Source: JALHSW01 sp963720675 (GTDB lineage Bacteria; Actinomycetota; Acidimicrobiia; IMCC26256; PALSA-555). From it: a stretch of 64,000 nt of DNA. The position numbers and the translations under genes were made by a program. Of this stretch, positions 8,713 through 17,481 are shown piece after piece. Every line of letters begins with the position of its first letter. The first letter of the stretch is position 1. The notes beneath the pieces were generated by a model, which made no database searches, was not told the origin of the DNA, and was given only the letters and a program-made list of their open reading frames with translations. The stretch covers positions 992,001 through 1,056,000 of the forward strand of contig CAVRGH010000010.1 of NCBI GenBank assembly GCA_963720675.1, read 5' to 3'.

Positions 8713-8718
8713 TAGGAT
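8713..8718 (+). promoter_or_regulatory. -10 element TAGGAT, leaderless start at 8727
   Basis: TAGGAT ends 8 nt before the GTG of the exchanger gene; no ribosome site is seen. Confidence 0.5.
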
Positions 8719-8726
8719 CGCCCACA

Positions 8727-10037
8727 GTGGCGATCGAGGTGGCGCACCGAGCCCGCAAGGGCGTCGCCTACGCCCTGGCGGGCGGCCTCACGCTCCCCGG
8801 GGTGGCCATGCGGCTCGCCGGCGTGCATCCGGACGAGCTCGTGGGTGCCGTCGCCTTCGGGATGGCCGTCGTCGGGGCCGCGTTCCTCCTGGCCTGGTCG
8901 GCCGAGGCACTCGAGCTCGACGTCTCCCGCGGGCTCGCCCTGGCCGTCCTGGCGCTGATCGCCGTCCTGCCCGAGTACGCGGTCGACTTCACGTTCGCGT
9001 ACAAGGCAGGGACGAACCCCGACAAGTACGCCCCGCTCGCGCTGGCCAACATGACCGGGGGGAACCGGCTCCTCATCGGCGTCGGTTGGCCGCTGGTCGT
9101 CCTGATCGCCGCGTGGCGGATGAAGGTCGCCGCGAAGGCGCGCGGCTACTCCGGCCCGGTCGACACCGAGGTGCACCTCGACCGGCCGCGCTCGGTCGAG
9201 ATCGCGTTCCTCGTGATCGCGACGCTGTACTCGCTCACGCTCCCGCTGAAGGATCACCTCACGCTGTGGGACGCCGCGGTGCTCGTCACGCTGTTCCTCC
9301 TGTACGCGGCGCGCGTCTCGCGGGCGCCCGCGGAGGACCCCGACATCGTCGGGCCGGCCGAGCTCCTCGCTGCGCTCCCGAAGGTGCGGCGGCGGATCAC
9401 GGTCGGCCTGTTGCTCGGCTACGCGGCCTTGGTGATCATCCTGTGCGCCGAGCCGTTCGCCGAGTCGTTGATCCAGACCGGCGAGCAGTTCGGGGTGAGC
9501 ACCTTCTTGCTCGTCCAATGGGTCGCGCCGCTCGCATCGGAGGCGCCGGAGCTCCTCGTCGCCGGCCTCTTCGCGTGGCGCCTGAAGACCAACTCCGGGC
9601 TCGGCACGCTGGTGTCCTCGAAGGTCAACCAGTGGACGCTGCTCGTCGGCACGCTCCCGATCGTCTTCGTCGTCGCCGGGGGCGCGATGTCCGGGCTCCC
9701 CCTCGACCGGCTCCAGCGCGAAGAGCTCTTCCTCACTGCTGCGCAGTCGGCGTTCGCGGTCGCGGTGCTCGCGAGTCGGAGCCTCAGCGTCCGCGAGGCC
9801 TGGGCGCTGTTCGGGCTGTTCATGTCGCAGTTCGTGCTCGGTGCGCTGCTCCCCGCCGACATCCGTCACCTCGAGCGCGTCAGCATCGGCATCCTCTACC
9901 TCGTGCTCGCGGTGATCATGCTCGTCGTGCAGCGCTCGAGCATCCGTCCGCTCATGCGGGACGGGTTGCGAACACCGATGGACCAGATGATCCACGAAGA
10001 GCTACCGGCCGCCACCGACGCCGGCATCGATCCGTGA
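8727..10037 (+). CDS. Sodium/calcium exchanger family membrane protein
   Basis: A 436-residue polytopic membrane protein with about 10-11 hydrophobic segments arranged in two similar halves. The first half carries AVLPEYAVDFTFA and NMTGGNRLLIG, the second PLASEAPELLVAG and SSKVNQWTLLVGT. These are the alpha-1/alpha-2 repeats of cation/proton or Na+/Ca2+ antiporters, with acidic Glu residues in the P-E pairs and polar Asn in the second helix of each repeat. The GTG at 8727 is chosen because of the leaderless promoter hexamer just upstream. The transported ion is not determined. A small four-helix protein follows 37 bp downstream and may be co-transcribed. Confidence 0.85.
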   Translation: MAIEVAHRARKGVAYALAGGLTLPGVAMRLAGVHPDELVGAVAFGMAVVGAAFLLAWSAEALELDVSRGLALAVLALIAVLPEYAVDFTFAYKAGTNPDKYAPLALANMTGGNRLLIGVGWPLVVLIAAWRMKVAAKARGYSGPVDTEVHLDRPRSVEIAFLVIATLYSLTLPLKDHLTLWDAAVLVTLFLLYAARVSRAPAEDPDIVGPAELLAALPKVRRRITVGLLLGYAALVIILCAEPFAESLIQTGEQFGVSTFLLVQWVAPLASEAPELLVAGLFAWRLKTNSGLGTLVSSKVNQWTLLVGTLPIVFVVAGGAMSGLPLDRLQREELFLTAAQSAFAVAVLASRSLSVREAWALFGLFMSQFVLGALLPADIRHLERVSIGILYLVLAVIMLVVQRSSIRPLMRDGLRTPMDQMIHEELPAATDAGIDP

Positions 10038-10074
10038 CTCCCGCGTCCGGCGGCCGGCGCGTCATGATGGGGTC

Positions 10075-10533
10075 ATGACGGCTCCCGAGGTCGACGCCGC
10101 GAACGGCACCACGAGTGGCGTCGACTGGCGCGTGGTCCTCCGAGGTGCACTCGTCGGCCTCGCCGTCATCGCACCGGTGTCGGTGCTGGGCGCGGTGCTC
10201 GATCACGAGATGACCGACTTCGACAGCAGCGGATGGCGCTATCCGCTGTTCGTGCTGATCCTGGTCGGCTACGCCACCGCAGGATGGGTCGCCGGGCGCG
10301 CCCGTCCCGACTCGCCCCTCACCCATGCCGCACTCGCGGGCATGGGTGCATTCGTCCTGTGGATCCCGATCCGCGTCGCGATCTGGGCGGCGCGCGAAGG
10401 CGGACGCGGCCTCGTCAGCGGCGATCGCGCCGTCCTGCGGCCCGGTCAGCTCTTCGGTCAGTTCGTCATCGCCGCCGCGCTCGCCATGGTCGGCGCGTTC
10501 CTCGCGAGCAGGATCGCGGCGCGCCGCACCTGA
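10075..10533 (+). CDS. Four-helix membrane protein of unknown function
   Basis: A 152-residue protein with hydrophobic segments near residues 20-42, 58-75, 84-104 and 128-147, and an acidic loop DHEMTDFDSSG after helix 1. No enzyme motif is visible. It lies 37 bp after the exchanger gene and could be its partner or simply share the transcript. Its stop is 9 bp from that of the convergent acyl-CoA dehydrogenase gene. Confidence 0.7.
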   Translation: MTAPEVDAANGTTSGVDWRVVLRGALVGLAVIAPVSVLGAVLDHEMTDFDSSGWRYPLFVLILVGYATAGWVAGRARPDSPLTHAALAGMGAFVLWIPIRVAIWAAREGGRGLVSGDRAVLRPGQLFGQFVIAAALAMVGAFLASRIAARRT

Positions 10534-10542
10534 CGTCGCTCC

Positions 10543-11703
10543 TCAACCGGCTTCGGCGATCCTCAGGATGCCGGCGTCGGTCAGCGTGTTGTTGTCGACG
10601 AAGACGTGCTGGGTCGCGGCATGCATGTCGCGGAAGCAGCGTCCGAGCACGCTGGGCTGGCGGAGGGCGTCGGTGCCGGCCCACCGGTAGGCGAACCGGA
10701 CGGCCTCGGCCGCCACGTGCGTGGCGTAGGTCGTGACCTGGCGGAGTCGCTGACGCTCGACCTCGGTCGGTTCGAGCCCGGCCGCGAGCTGTGCCTCGAC
10801 CGACGTGAACACCTCGAACACGAGCGTGCGCGCCGCCCGCATCGCCGCGTCCTGGAACCCCAGCTCGTACTGGAAGAGCTGCTGGTCCCGGATCGGCGTC
10901 GAACCGAGCCGCGACTTGCCCGCGATGATCCGCACCAGCTCGTCGAGTGCCCGCTTCCCCACCCCGAGCGCGAAACCGGCGTGGCCGGTCGACGTCACCC
11001 CCAGGACGTCGAAGCCGTAGATCGGGCCACCCCGCTGCGCGACCGCGCCGATGAGCGGAAACGTGAAGCCCGGCTCGACGACCTCGCCGTCGAGCGCGTA
11101 GTCGTAGCTGCCGGTGCCCTGGAGGCCCAGGACGTCCCAGTTGCCGAGGAACTCGACGTGGTCGCGCGGCACGAACACCACGCGCATCTCGGGGAGTCCG
11201 TTCGCGGCCGCGACGAACTCACCGTCTTGCACCACCAGGGTGCCGCCGCTGATCCAGGACGCGTGGCCACTCCCACTCGCGAAGCCGTACCGGCCCGTCG
11301 CGACGTACTTTCCGTCGACGAGCTCGGAGGAACCGACCGGCCCGAACATCCCCGCAACGACCGGGAACCGCTCACCGGAGTCGAAGATCGTCGCGACGGC
11401 GTCATCGCTCGTGAACACGGCCGCGAACGCGGCCGCCGTCGCGTTCGCCATGTGGGACCATCCGGTCGACGCATCGGCCCAGGTCAGGATCTCGAACACC
11501 TCGAGGCAGGTCGCGATGTCGGCCTCCGTCCCGCCGAGCTCGCGCGGCACCATCAGGCCGAAGAGGCCGGCGTCGTGCAGCGCGTCGACGACCGGGCTGG
11601 TCATGGTGCCGGCCAGCTCGGCCGCCTCGGCCTCGGCCTCGACGAGGGCGACGAGGGAACGCGCCGCGGCGACCGCGTCGATGTCGTGCGCTGTCGTGGT
11701 CAT
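10543..11703 (-). CDS. Acyl-CoA dehydrogenase-like flavoprotein (type-2 C-terminal domain; HsaA/monooxygenase-like)
   Basis: A protein of 386 residues from ATG 11703 (a GTG at 11712 is possible; the GAGGTG site 9 nt upstream favours the ATG). It shows the acyl-CoA dehydrogenase fold but the C-terminal domain of the group that includes flavin-dependent hydroxylases such as HsaA: the terminal motif RDMHAATQHVFVDNNTL replaces the usual YEGT with its catalytic Glu. It may therefore use reduced flavin and oxygen rather than dehydrogenate acyl-CoA. It is the last gene of a three-gene minus-strand set with a MaoC hydratase and a second acyl-CoA dehydrogenase, which suggests sterol, terpenoid or branched acyl catabolism. 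Confidence 0.85.
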   Translation of the reverse strand: MTTTAHDIDAVAAARSLVALVEAEAEAAELAGTMTSPVVDALHDAGLFGLMVPRELGGTEADIATCLEVFEILTWADASTGWSHMANATAAAFAAVFTSDDAVATIFDSGERFPVVAGMFGPVGSSELVDGKYVATGRYGFASGSGHASWISGGTLVVQDGEFVAAANGLPEMRVVFVPRDHVEFLGNWDVLGLQGTGSYDYALDGEVVEPGFTFPLIGAVAQRGGPIYGFDVLGVTSTGHAGFALGVGKRALDELVRIIAGKSRLGSTPIRDQQLFQYELGFQDAAMRAARTLVFEVFTSVEAQLAAGLEPTEVERQRLRQVTTYATHVAAEAVRFAYRWAGTDALRQPSVLGRCFRDMHAATQHVFVDNNTLTDAGILRIAEAG

Positions 11704-11718
11704 CGGAGCCACACCTCG

Positions 11719-12579
11719 TCAGGCGAACGTGAGCTTGCCGGAGTCGAGGACGACGTTGTCACCGACACAGGTCTGGTAGATCGCCTCGTTGCCGTCGACC
11801 CAGATCTTCACGTCGAGGCGGTCGCCGGGCATCACCGGCGTGGAGAAGCGACCTTCCATGCTCTTGAACCGGCTCGGATCACTCCCGCACACCCCGTGCA
11901 GCAGCGCGCGACCGGTGAACCCGTAGGTGCAGAGGCCGTGCAGGATCGGCTTCGGGAAGCCGGCGAGCTCTGCGAACTTCGGATCGGAGTGGAGCGGGTT
12001 GCGGTCGCCGCTGAGCCGGTACAGCAACGGCTGGTCGGTGCGTGTGTCGTAGGACACGACGGTGTCGGGGTCGCGCTCGGGCGGCACGTTCCGCGGCCCG
12101 CTCGGGCCACGGTCGCCGCCCCATCCCCCTTCACCCCGGATGAACGCGGACATCGTGGTGGTGAAGAGCGGCGTGCCGTCGGCGAGGTCCGTCGCCTCGC
12201 TCTCGAGCACGACCACCGCCGCCTTCCCCTTGTCGTACATCGCCGCGACCTTGCCCTGCATCGTCGCCTTGCCCGACACCGGGAGCGGCTTGTGCAGCGT
12301 CACCGACTGCTCGCCGTGGACGAGCATCGCCCAGTTGAACGTGCCGATCGCCTCCATGACGTTGCCGCCTCCGCCGGCCGCGTTGATCACGACGGGCATC
12401 GTCGGGAGCGCGCGTTGCTCGACGTCCTGGCTGTTCTCGGTGGTGAACTCGAGCTCGAAACCGGTCGGGTCGGTCGCGCCGGCGCCGACGCCCAGGGCGT
12501 AGAGCAGGCTGTCCGTCGAGCTCCAGGTCGCCTCGGCCGGTTCGGTCACCGTGCCGACGGCGTCGGGGTTCAGGGGCAT
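11719..12579 (-). CDS. MaoC-like enoyl-CoA hydratase 2 (double hot-dog)
   Basis: A 286-residue double hot-dog protein. The C-terminal half holds the hydratase-2 signature YRLSGDRNPLHSDPKFA, with the catalytic Asp near residue 192 and His near residue 197, followed by ILHGLCTYGFTGRAL. The N-terminal half is the degenerate hot-dog, common in actinobacterial and peroxisomal forms. It hydrates trans-2-enoyl-CoA to the (3R)-hydroxyacyl-CoA. The ATG at 12579 has a GGAGGAACG ribosome site. The adjacent dehydrogenases supply the preceding oxidation, so this is a coherent beta-oxidation set. Confidence 0.92.
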   Translation of the reverse strand: MPLNPDAVGTVTEPAEATWSSTDSLLYALGVGAGATDPTGFELEFTTENSQDVEQRALPTMPVVINAAGGGGNVMEAIGTFNWAMLVHGEQSVTLHKPLPVSGKATMQGKVAAMYDKGKAAVVVLESEATDLADGTPLFTTTMSAFIRGEGGWGGDRGPSGPRNVPPERDPDTVVSYDTRTDQPLLYRLSGDRNPLHSDPKFAELAGFPKPILHGLCTYGFTGRALLHGVCGSDPSRFKSMEGRFSTPVMPGDRLDVKIWVDGNEAIYQTCVGDNVVLDSGKLTFA

Positions 12580-12646
12580 CGTCGTTCCTCCATCTGTCGG
12601 TCGGGCGCTTCGGGGTCGGACAGGTCCGCGATCCAGGCTGCCACCT

Positions 12647-13802
12647 TCAGGCACCCTTCGGGATCTGGTTCCAGGGCACGTCGCGGTCGGCCTTCGCCTC
12701 GGTCGGGAGTCCGAGCACCCGCTCGCCGAGGATGTTCTTCATGACCTCGGTCGTGCCGCCTGCGATCGTCTCGGACTGCGACGCCAGGAAGTGGTCGACG
12801 GGGTCGTCGCGCGGTGGGGGGTCGTAACCGCCGCTGAGCGTGCCGGCGGGACCGAGCACGCCGACGGCGAACTCCCGGATGCGCTGGCTGAGGAGCGCGC
12901 CACCCATCTTGAGCACCGAGCCCTCGGGTCCGGGCGTCCCGCGCTCCCGCAGGGCCGATGCGCGCGAAGGCCCCGATGCGCAGCACCTCGGCCTGCACCC
13001 ACAGCCGGAGCAGCTCGTCACGCCGGGCCGGGTTGCGGTCGGGCGCCTGGTCCCAGGCGCGCAGCGCACCGCCGATCGGCCCGCTCCCCCGCGGGGAGAC
13101 CACGCCTCCGATCGAGACGCGCTCGTTCATCAGCGTGGTGACCGCGACGTGCCAACCGTCGCCGAGGCCACCCAGTCGCGCGTCGTCGGGGACCTGCACG
13201 TCGGTGAAGTACACCTCGTTGAAGTCAGCGCCGCCGGTCATCTGGCGCAGCGGCCGCACCTCGACCCCGGGTGCGTGCATGTCGACCACGAACGCGGTGA
13301 GCCCCGCGTGCTTCGGCACGTCCGGATCCGTCCGGGCGAGGAGCATCCCCCACCGGGCGCGGTGCGCGAGCGAGGTCCAGACCTTCTGTCCGTTCACGAT
13401 CCAGACGTCGCCGTCGCGTACCGCTCGGGTCGCGAGCGTCGCGACGTCGGAACCCGCGCCGGGCTCGCTGAACATCTGGCACCAGATCTCTTCGGCGGTC
13501 CAGATCGCGCGGAGCATCGCTCGCTGCTCGTCGGAACCGTGGGCGACGATCGTCGGACCGACCATGCCGATGCCCATCGGGTTGCGAAGCCAGGAGTAGG
13601 TGCGCCCGGCCTTGGTGAGCTCGGTGTCGACGACCTCCTGGAGCTTCGGGGCGAGGCCGAGTCCGCCTTCACCGACCGGGTAGTGGACCCTGGCGAGACC
13701 GGCATCGAACTGGGCACCGAGGAACGCCGTCTGGTCGGAGTCGCCGTGCTCCGAGAGCAGCGTCAGGGTCTGCTGCCGAACGTGGTCTTCCTCGCTTGCC
13801 AT
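12647..13802 (-). CDS. Acyl-CoA dehydrogenase, one frameshift
   Basis: The repaired length is 384 residues. The N-terminal part contains CQMFSEPGAGSDVATLATRA (FAD/substrate site near residue 115) and GQKVWTSLAHRARWG. The C-terminal part, in another frame, contains GTPGPEGSVLKM and SETIAGGTTEVMKNILGERVLG, where the usual catalytic YEGT is IAGGTTE, as in the FadE variants that act in sterol degradation and that often work as heteromers. The frame changes at about 12963, where one extra G splits GCCTTC and CGCGCATCG. It leads the MaoC/acyl-CoA dehydrogenase operon, and the downstream MaoC gene starts 67 bp after its stop. Confidence 0.88.
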
Positions 13803-13916
13803 ATGCTCCCGCTCGTCTCGTCGAGGCCCGCCGGGCCGGACGGGGCAGTCTTCCCGATCCGGGCGTCACGCCGCTATCTCCCGCTCCGGTGCGACGACAC
13901 GCGGTTCCGGCCTCGC

Positions 13917-13922
13917 TAGGTT
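13917..13922 (+). promoter_or_regulatory. -10 element TAGGTT, leaderless start at 13931
   Basis: TAGGTT ends 8 nt before the ATG of the dioxygenase gene, without a ribosome site between. Confidence 0.5.
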
Positions 13923-13930
13923 TCGGGGCG

Positions 13931-14731
13931 ATGCCGCCGACGGAGACACCTCGCGTGTTCGGGCTCGGCGACGGGGAACGGACCGCGCTCGTCGAGCACT
14001 TCCGGGCCCACGGGTGGGTGGCGGTCGATGCCGTGCCGCCCGAGGCGGCCGCCGCCCTCGCCGGCTGGGTCGACGAGATCGCCGCCCGACCGGACGGCGC
14101 CGACGGCGTGCTCCAGCACTTCGAGGGCACCGACATCGGGCCCGTGCTCGCCCGCAGTGAGAACTTCTTGCCGATCCACTCGGGCCTCCGCGCGCTCCTG
14201 TGCGAGGGCGCCCTCGTGGAGGTCGCCGGCGCTCTCCTCGGCGAGCCGGCCGTCCTCTACAAGGAGAAGATCAACTACAAGCTTGCAGGGGGGGCCGGGT
14301 ACGCGCCGCACCAGGACGCGCCGGCGTACCCGATGATCGACGTCCACGTGTCGGCGATGGTGGCGATCGACGACGCCAATGCGACCAACGGCGGGCTCGA
14401 GGTCGTGTCCGACCGCTTCGACGTGCTGCTCCCGGTCGACGAGCGCGGGTGCATCACCGCCCCGTTCGCTACCGAGCTGGTGTGGCGCCCGGTGCCGTTG
14501 CGAGCGGGCCAGACGCTGTGGTTCCACAGCCGCACCCCGCACCGGAGCAGCCCGAACCTGTCCTCGGGACCTCGCCGAGCGCTCTACCCCACCTACAACG
14601 CAGCCCGGGAGGGCGACCTGCGCGCCGCGTACTACGAGACCAAGCGGGCCGCGTTCGCGGCTGCACCCGAGGGTGACCGGGCGCGAGTGTCGCTGATCGG
14701 CGACTTCGAGGGACGCCCGGTCGGGTCCTAG
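13931..14731 (+). CDS. Phytanoyl-CoA dioxygenase (PhyH) family protein
   Basis: A 266-residue Fe(II)/2-oxoglutarate-dependent oxygenase. The facial triad is visible as HQDAPAY (His and Asp, near residues 134-136) and the distal His in HSRTPHRSSPN near residue 200, followed by an Arg (SGPRRALYPTY) suited to binding 2-oxoglutarate. KEKINYKLAGG before the HxD is typical of the family. It hydroxylates an unactivated carbon, often alpha to a carboxyl or thioester. The next gene, starting 9 bp on, encodes an LDH-type 2-hydroxyacid dehydrogenase, so the pair could hydroxylate and then oxidise the same substrate; that link is inference. Confidence 0.88.
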   Translation: MPPTETPRVFGLGDGERTALVEHFRAHGWVAVDAVPPEAAAALAGWVDEIAARPDGADGVLQHFEGTDIGPVLARSENFLPIHSGLRALLCEGALVEVAGALLGEPAVLYKEKINYKLAGGAGYAPHQDAPAYPMIDVHVSAMVAIDDANATNGGLEVVSDRFDVLLPVDERGCITAPFATELVWRPVPLRAGQTLWFHSRTPHRSSPNLSSGPRRALYPTYNAAREGDLRAAYYETKRAAFAAAPEGDRARVSLIGDFEGRPVGS

Positions 14732-14734
14732 GCT
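14729..14734 (+). promoter_or_regulatory. -10 element TAGGCT, possible internal leaderless start at 14741
   Basis: TAGGCT overlaps the stop of the dioxygenase gene and ends 6 nt before the ATG at 14741, so the dehydrogenase gene may have its own promoter. Confidence 0.4.
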
Positions 14735-14740
14735 CCGGCG

Positions 14741-15667
14741 ATGGCTGGACCACGAGTCGGGGTGATCGGGGCAGGCGGGGTCGGTGTCGCGACCGCGTCC
14801 GCGCTCGTCATCCGCGGACTCGCGGGGCGGGTCACCGTGTACACCCGCAACCCCGACGCGGCTCGCGGCCTCGCCCTCGACTTCTCTCACGCCGCACCAC
14901 TGCTCTCCCGCATCGAGATCCGCGGCCGCGGCCTCGACGAGATCGAGGAGGAGGACGTCCTCATCTTCACCGCGGGCCACCACACCACGCCGGGCGAGAC
15001 GCGCCTCGACATCCTCGAGCAGAACATCCAGGTGATGGACGACTGCGCATCCGCGGTGGAGCACGGCGAGCTCCCGCGAATCGCGCTCGTCGTCACGAAC
15101 CCGCTCGACGTGATGACCGAGTACCTCTCGCGACGCTGGGACGGCCGTGGAGTGTCGATCATGGGTTCCGGGACGGCACTCGACACGCTGCGACTCACGG
15201 AGCGGATCGCGAAGGAGTGTGGCGTTCACCCGCGGAGCGTGCACGCGTGGGTGGTCGGCGAGCACGGGGACTCGTCGGTCTTCTTGCTCGACAGTGCCCG
15301 GGTCGGGACGTTGCGCCTCACGGAGTTCGCCGCCCAACGCGGTCTCGACTTCAGCACCGAGCGGCTCGACGCGATCGAGCGCGACGTGCGGCGCGCCGCC
15401 TACGAGGTACGCGATCTCAAGGGGTCCGCGGTGCACGGCATCGGCCTCACGGTGAGCGGACTCATCCACGCGACCGCGTTCGAGACCGGCGCGCTGATCC
15501 CGGTGTCGGTACGGGTAGGACCCGACCTGTGCGCCAGCCTCCCGTGCGTCCTCGGACCCGACGGCCCGAGCGAGCCGCTGCTCCCCACGATGACCGACCG
15601 CGAACGCGTCGCCTGGGAGCACACGCTCGAGGTCCTCGCCGAGGCGAACCGCGGGCTCCCGATCTAG
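14741..15667 (+). CDS. LDH/MDH-family 2-hydroxyacid dehydrogenase of unusual specificity
   Basis: A 308-residue NAD-dependent dehydrogenase. The Rossmann motif GVIGAGGVGVATA, the catalytic VVGEHGDSS (His near residue 175), the substrate Arg in LDTLRLTERI, the catalytic Asn in VVTNPLDVM and the mobile-loop Arg in PGETRLD are all present. The residue that separates lactate (Gln) from malate (Arg) dehydrogenases is Thr: the loop reads AGHHTTPGETR where LDH has AGANQKPGETR. It is thus neither a standard LDH nor an MDH, and a bulkier or less charged 2-oxo acid is likely. It probably acts with the PhyH gene upstream. Confidence 0.88.
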   Translation: MAGPRVGVIGAGGVGVATASALVIRGLAGRVTVYTRNPDAARGLALDFSHAAPLLSRIEIRGRGLDEIEEEDVLIFTAGHHTTPGETRLDILEQNIQVMDDCASAVEHGELPRIALVVTNPLDVMTEYLSRRWDGRGVSIMGSGTALDTLRLTERIAKECGVHPRSVHAWVVGEHGDSSVFLLDSARVGTLRLTEFAAQRGLDFSTERLDAIERDVRRAAYEVRDLKGSAVHGIGLTVSGLIHATAFETGALIPVSVRVGPDLCASLPCVLGPDGPSEPLLPTMTDRERVAWEHTLEVLAEANRGLPI

Positions 15668-15695
15668 CGGCCCTCTGCTCCCGGTCTGGCCGCTA
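15665..15695. terminator. Bidirectional terminator-like hairpin between convergent genes
   Basis: TAGCGGCC (15665-15672) and GGCCGCTA (15688-15695) form an 8-bp perfect stem with a 15-nt loop, overlapping the stop codons of the LDH-like gene and of the convergent oxidase gene. There is no T-run, as is usual in high-GC actinobacteria. Confidence 0.45.
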
Positions 15696-16904
15696 CTGGT
15701 CTCGGTCGAGTGCGAGCCGCGTGGTGATGGCGCGGCCGATCTCGAGCGCGGCAGTTGCGGCGGGAGACGGCGCGTTCAGCACGTGCAGCGCCCGTCCGAC
15801 CTGGTGGAACGCGAAGTCGTCGACGAGATCGCCGTCAGCAGTGATCGCCTGCGCGCGCACGCCCGCCGGCGCACGCTCCAGGTCGGGTCGACGCACCTCG
15901 GGGACGAGTCGCTGGATCGCCCGGGTGAAGCGCCGCTTGCTGACCGACCGGCTCATCTCCCCGAGCCCGTAGCGCCAGTAGCGCGCGGCGAGCTTCCGGA
16001 ATCCCCGCGACCGCAGCGTCTCTCGCAAGTCGTCGAACGCAACGCGCCGCCAGGAGTAGCCCTCTCGTGCGAGTGCGAGCACCGCGTTCGGCCCGATGTG
16101 CACGCGACCGTCGACACCTCGGGTCAGGTGGACGCCCAGGAACGGAAACTGCGGATCGGGAACCGGATAGATCAGGTTGTTGACCAGGCTCGAGCGCTCG
16201 GGCGTGAGCTCGCAGTACTCGCCACGGAACGGGATGATTCGCAACCCGTTCGCACCGCCGGGCCCACTCACCGCGTTGGCGATTCGATCGGCGTGGAGCC
16301 CGGCGCAGTTCACGAGTCGCGCCGCGACGAGCGCACCGCGGGTCGTCTCGACGACGAGGCCTTCGCCGCGCTCGCTGCCCGACACGACTGCGGCATCGAG
16401 TCGGACCTCGCCGCCTGCTTCCTCGATCTGCTCAGCGAGCCGGCTGCACACCCCGCCGAAGTCGGTGATGCCAGTGTCGAGCACGTGAAGCGCCCCGACG
16501 CCGGCCGCGTGGGGTTCGAGCTCGCGGAGCGCTTCGGGACCGATCGCCGTCGCGCGCACGCCGTTCGCCAAGCACCGTTCCTCGAGCTCGGCAAGCCTCC
16601 CGCGCTCGGCCTCGTCGACCGCGACCACGACCTTCCCGCACACTTCATGCGCGATCCCGTGCTCGCGACAGAACTCGACCATCGAAGCGCGCCCCGCGGT
16701 GCAGAGTCGCGCCTTGTCCGAACCCGGCGGGTAGTACACGCCGGCATGGAGCACGCCGGAGTTGCGGCCCGACTGGTGGCTCGCGATCGCGGACTCCTTC
16801 TCGAGCACGACGACGCGAGCGTTCGGCCGCTCCTGCTGGATCGCCCGCGCCGTAGCGAGCCCGACGATCCCCGCCCCGACCACGACGACCTTTGCCTGCT
16901 CCAC
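15693..16904 (-). CDS. lhgO: L-2-hydroxyglutarate oxidase
   Basis: A 403-residue FAD-dependent oxidoreductase of the DAO/LhgO group. The FAD motif VVVVGAGIVGLATARAIQ occupies residues 5-22. SHQSGRNSGVLHAGVYYPPGS near residue 50 is the LhgO hallmark, and GVHLTRGVDGRVHIGPNA near residue 265 is the matching substrate-side motif. The enzyme oxidises L-2-hydroxyglutarate to 2-oxoglutarate, feeding electrons to the quinone pool. The start is the GTG at 16904, directly before the FAD motif. Convergent with the LDH-like gene and close to PhyH, it supports a local 2-hydroxy/2-oxo acid theme. Confidence 0.9.
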   Translation of the reverse strand: MEQAKVVVVGAGIVGLATARAIQQERPNARVVVLEKESAIASHQSGRNSGVLHAGVYYPPGSDKARLCTAGRASMVEFCREHGIAHEVCGKVVVAVDEAERGRLAELEERCLANGVRATAIGPEALRELEPHAAGVGALHVLDTGITDFGGVCSRLAEQIEEAGGEVRLDAAVVSGSERGEGLVVETTRGALVAARLVNCAGLHADRIANAVSGPGGANGLRIIPFRGEYCELTPERSSLVNNLIYPVPDPQFPFLGVHLTRGVDGRVHIGPNAVLALAREGYSWRRVAFDDLRETLRSRGFRKLAARYWRYGLGEMSRSVSKRRFTRAIQRLVPEVRRPDLERAPAGVRAQAITADGDLVDDFAFHQVGRALHVLNAPSPAATAALEIGRAITTRLALDRDQ

Positions 16905-16998
16905 GACGGCATCGTGGCATGCGGACCGCCGGTCGACCCCGATCGACGCGGGACTTTCGGCACTGTCGCTACGGTGGCGGCAGCCCGATACTGGCTCC

Positions 16999-17472
16999 AT
17001 GTGGGAACGGATCCGTGGTGCCCTGACCCGCCGCAACGTGCTCATCGGACTCGGGGTCCTCGTGCTCGCCTTCGGTCTGCTCCAGCTCATCCCGATCCGG
17101 GTCTCGAACCCGCCGGTCGCGCAGGGCCCGAAATGGGACAGCGCCCGCACCGAGCACCTCGCGCGGGTGGCGTGCTTCGACTGCCACAGCAACGAGACGA
17201 ACACGTACTGGTGGGAAGACATCGCTCCCGTGTCGTGGTGGATCACCAACCACGTCGACGAAGGCCGCGCGGCACTCAACTTCTCCGAGTGCTCGGGCCA
17301 CGGCGGTGAAGCCGGCGACGCGGCCGAGACGGTGACCAACGGGAAGATGCCGCCGAACTACTACACGTGGCTCGGCCTGCACCCCAGCGCCGACCTCACC
17401 AAAGCCGAGCGCACGGAGCTCGCCGCCGGGCTGCGGCGTTCGCTCCAGGGCGCGGGCTGCGGCGGCGACTAG
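16999..17472 (+). CDS. Membrane-anchored haem-binding (CxxCH) protein
   Basis: A 157-residue protein with an N-terminal membrane anchor (about residues 13-32) and one c-type haem site CFDCHSNE near residue 60. Downstream Trp-rich YWWEDIAPVSWWITNHVDEG and GKMPPNYYTWLGLHP give a candidate Met axial ligand. This is the Haem_bd domain architecture found in small periplasmic proteins that may report or carry electrons. It stands alone, 9 bp from the convergent ABC ATPase. Confidence 0.85.
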   Translation: MWERIRGALTRRNVLIGLGVLVLAFGLLQLIPIRVSNPPVAQGPKWDSARTEHLARVACFDCHSNETNTYWWEDIAPVSWWITNHVDEGRAALNFSECSGHGGEAGDAAETVTNGKMPPNYYTWLGLHPSADLTKAERTELAAGLRRSLQGAGCGGD

Positions 17473-17481
17473 GGCTCGGAC

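Noticed and set aside
8280..9995. 571-codon minus-strand frame ending in the WhiB sequence
   Set aside because: Only the last 99 codons are a recognisable protein (WhiB); the rest is antisense to the cation exchanger.
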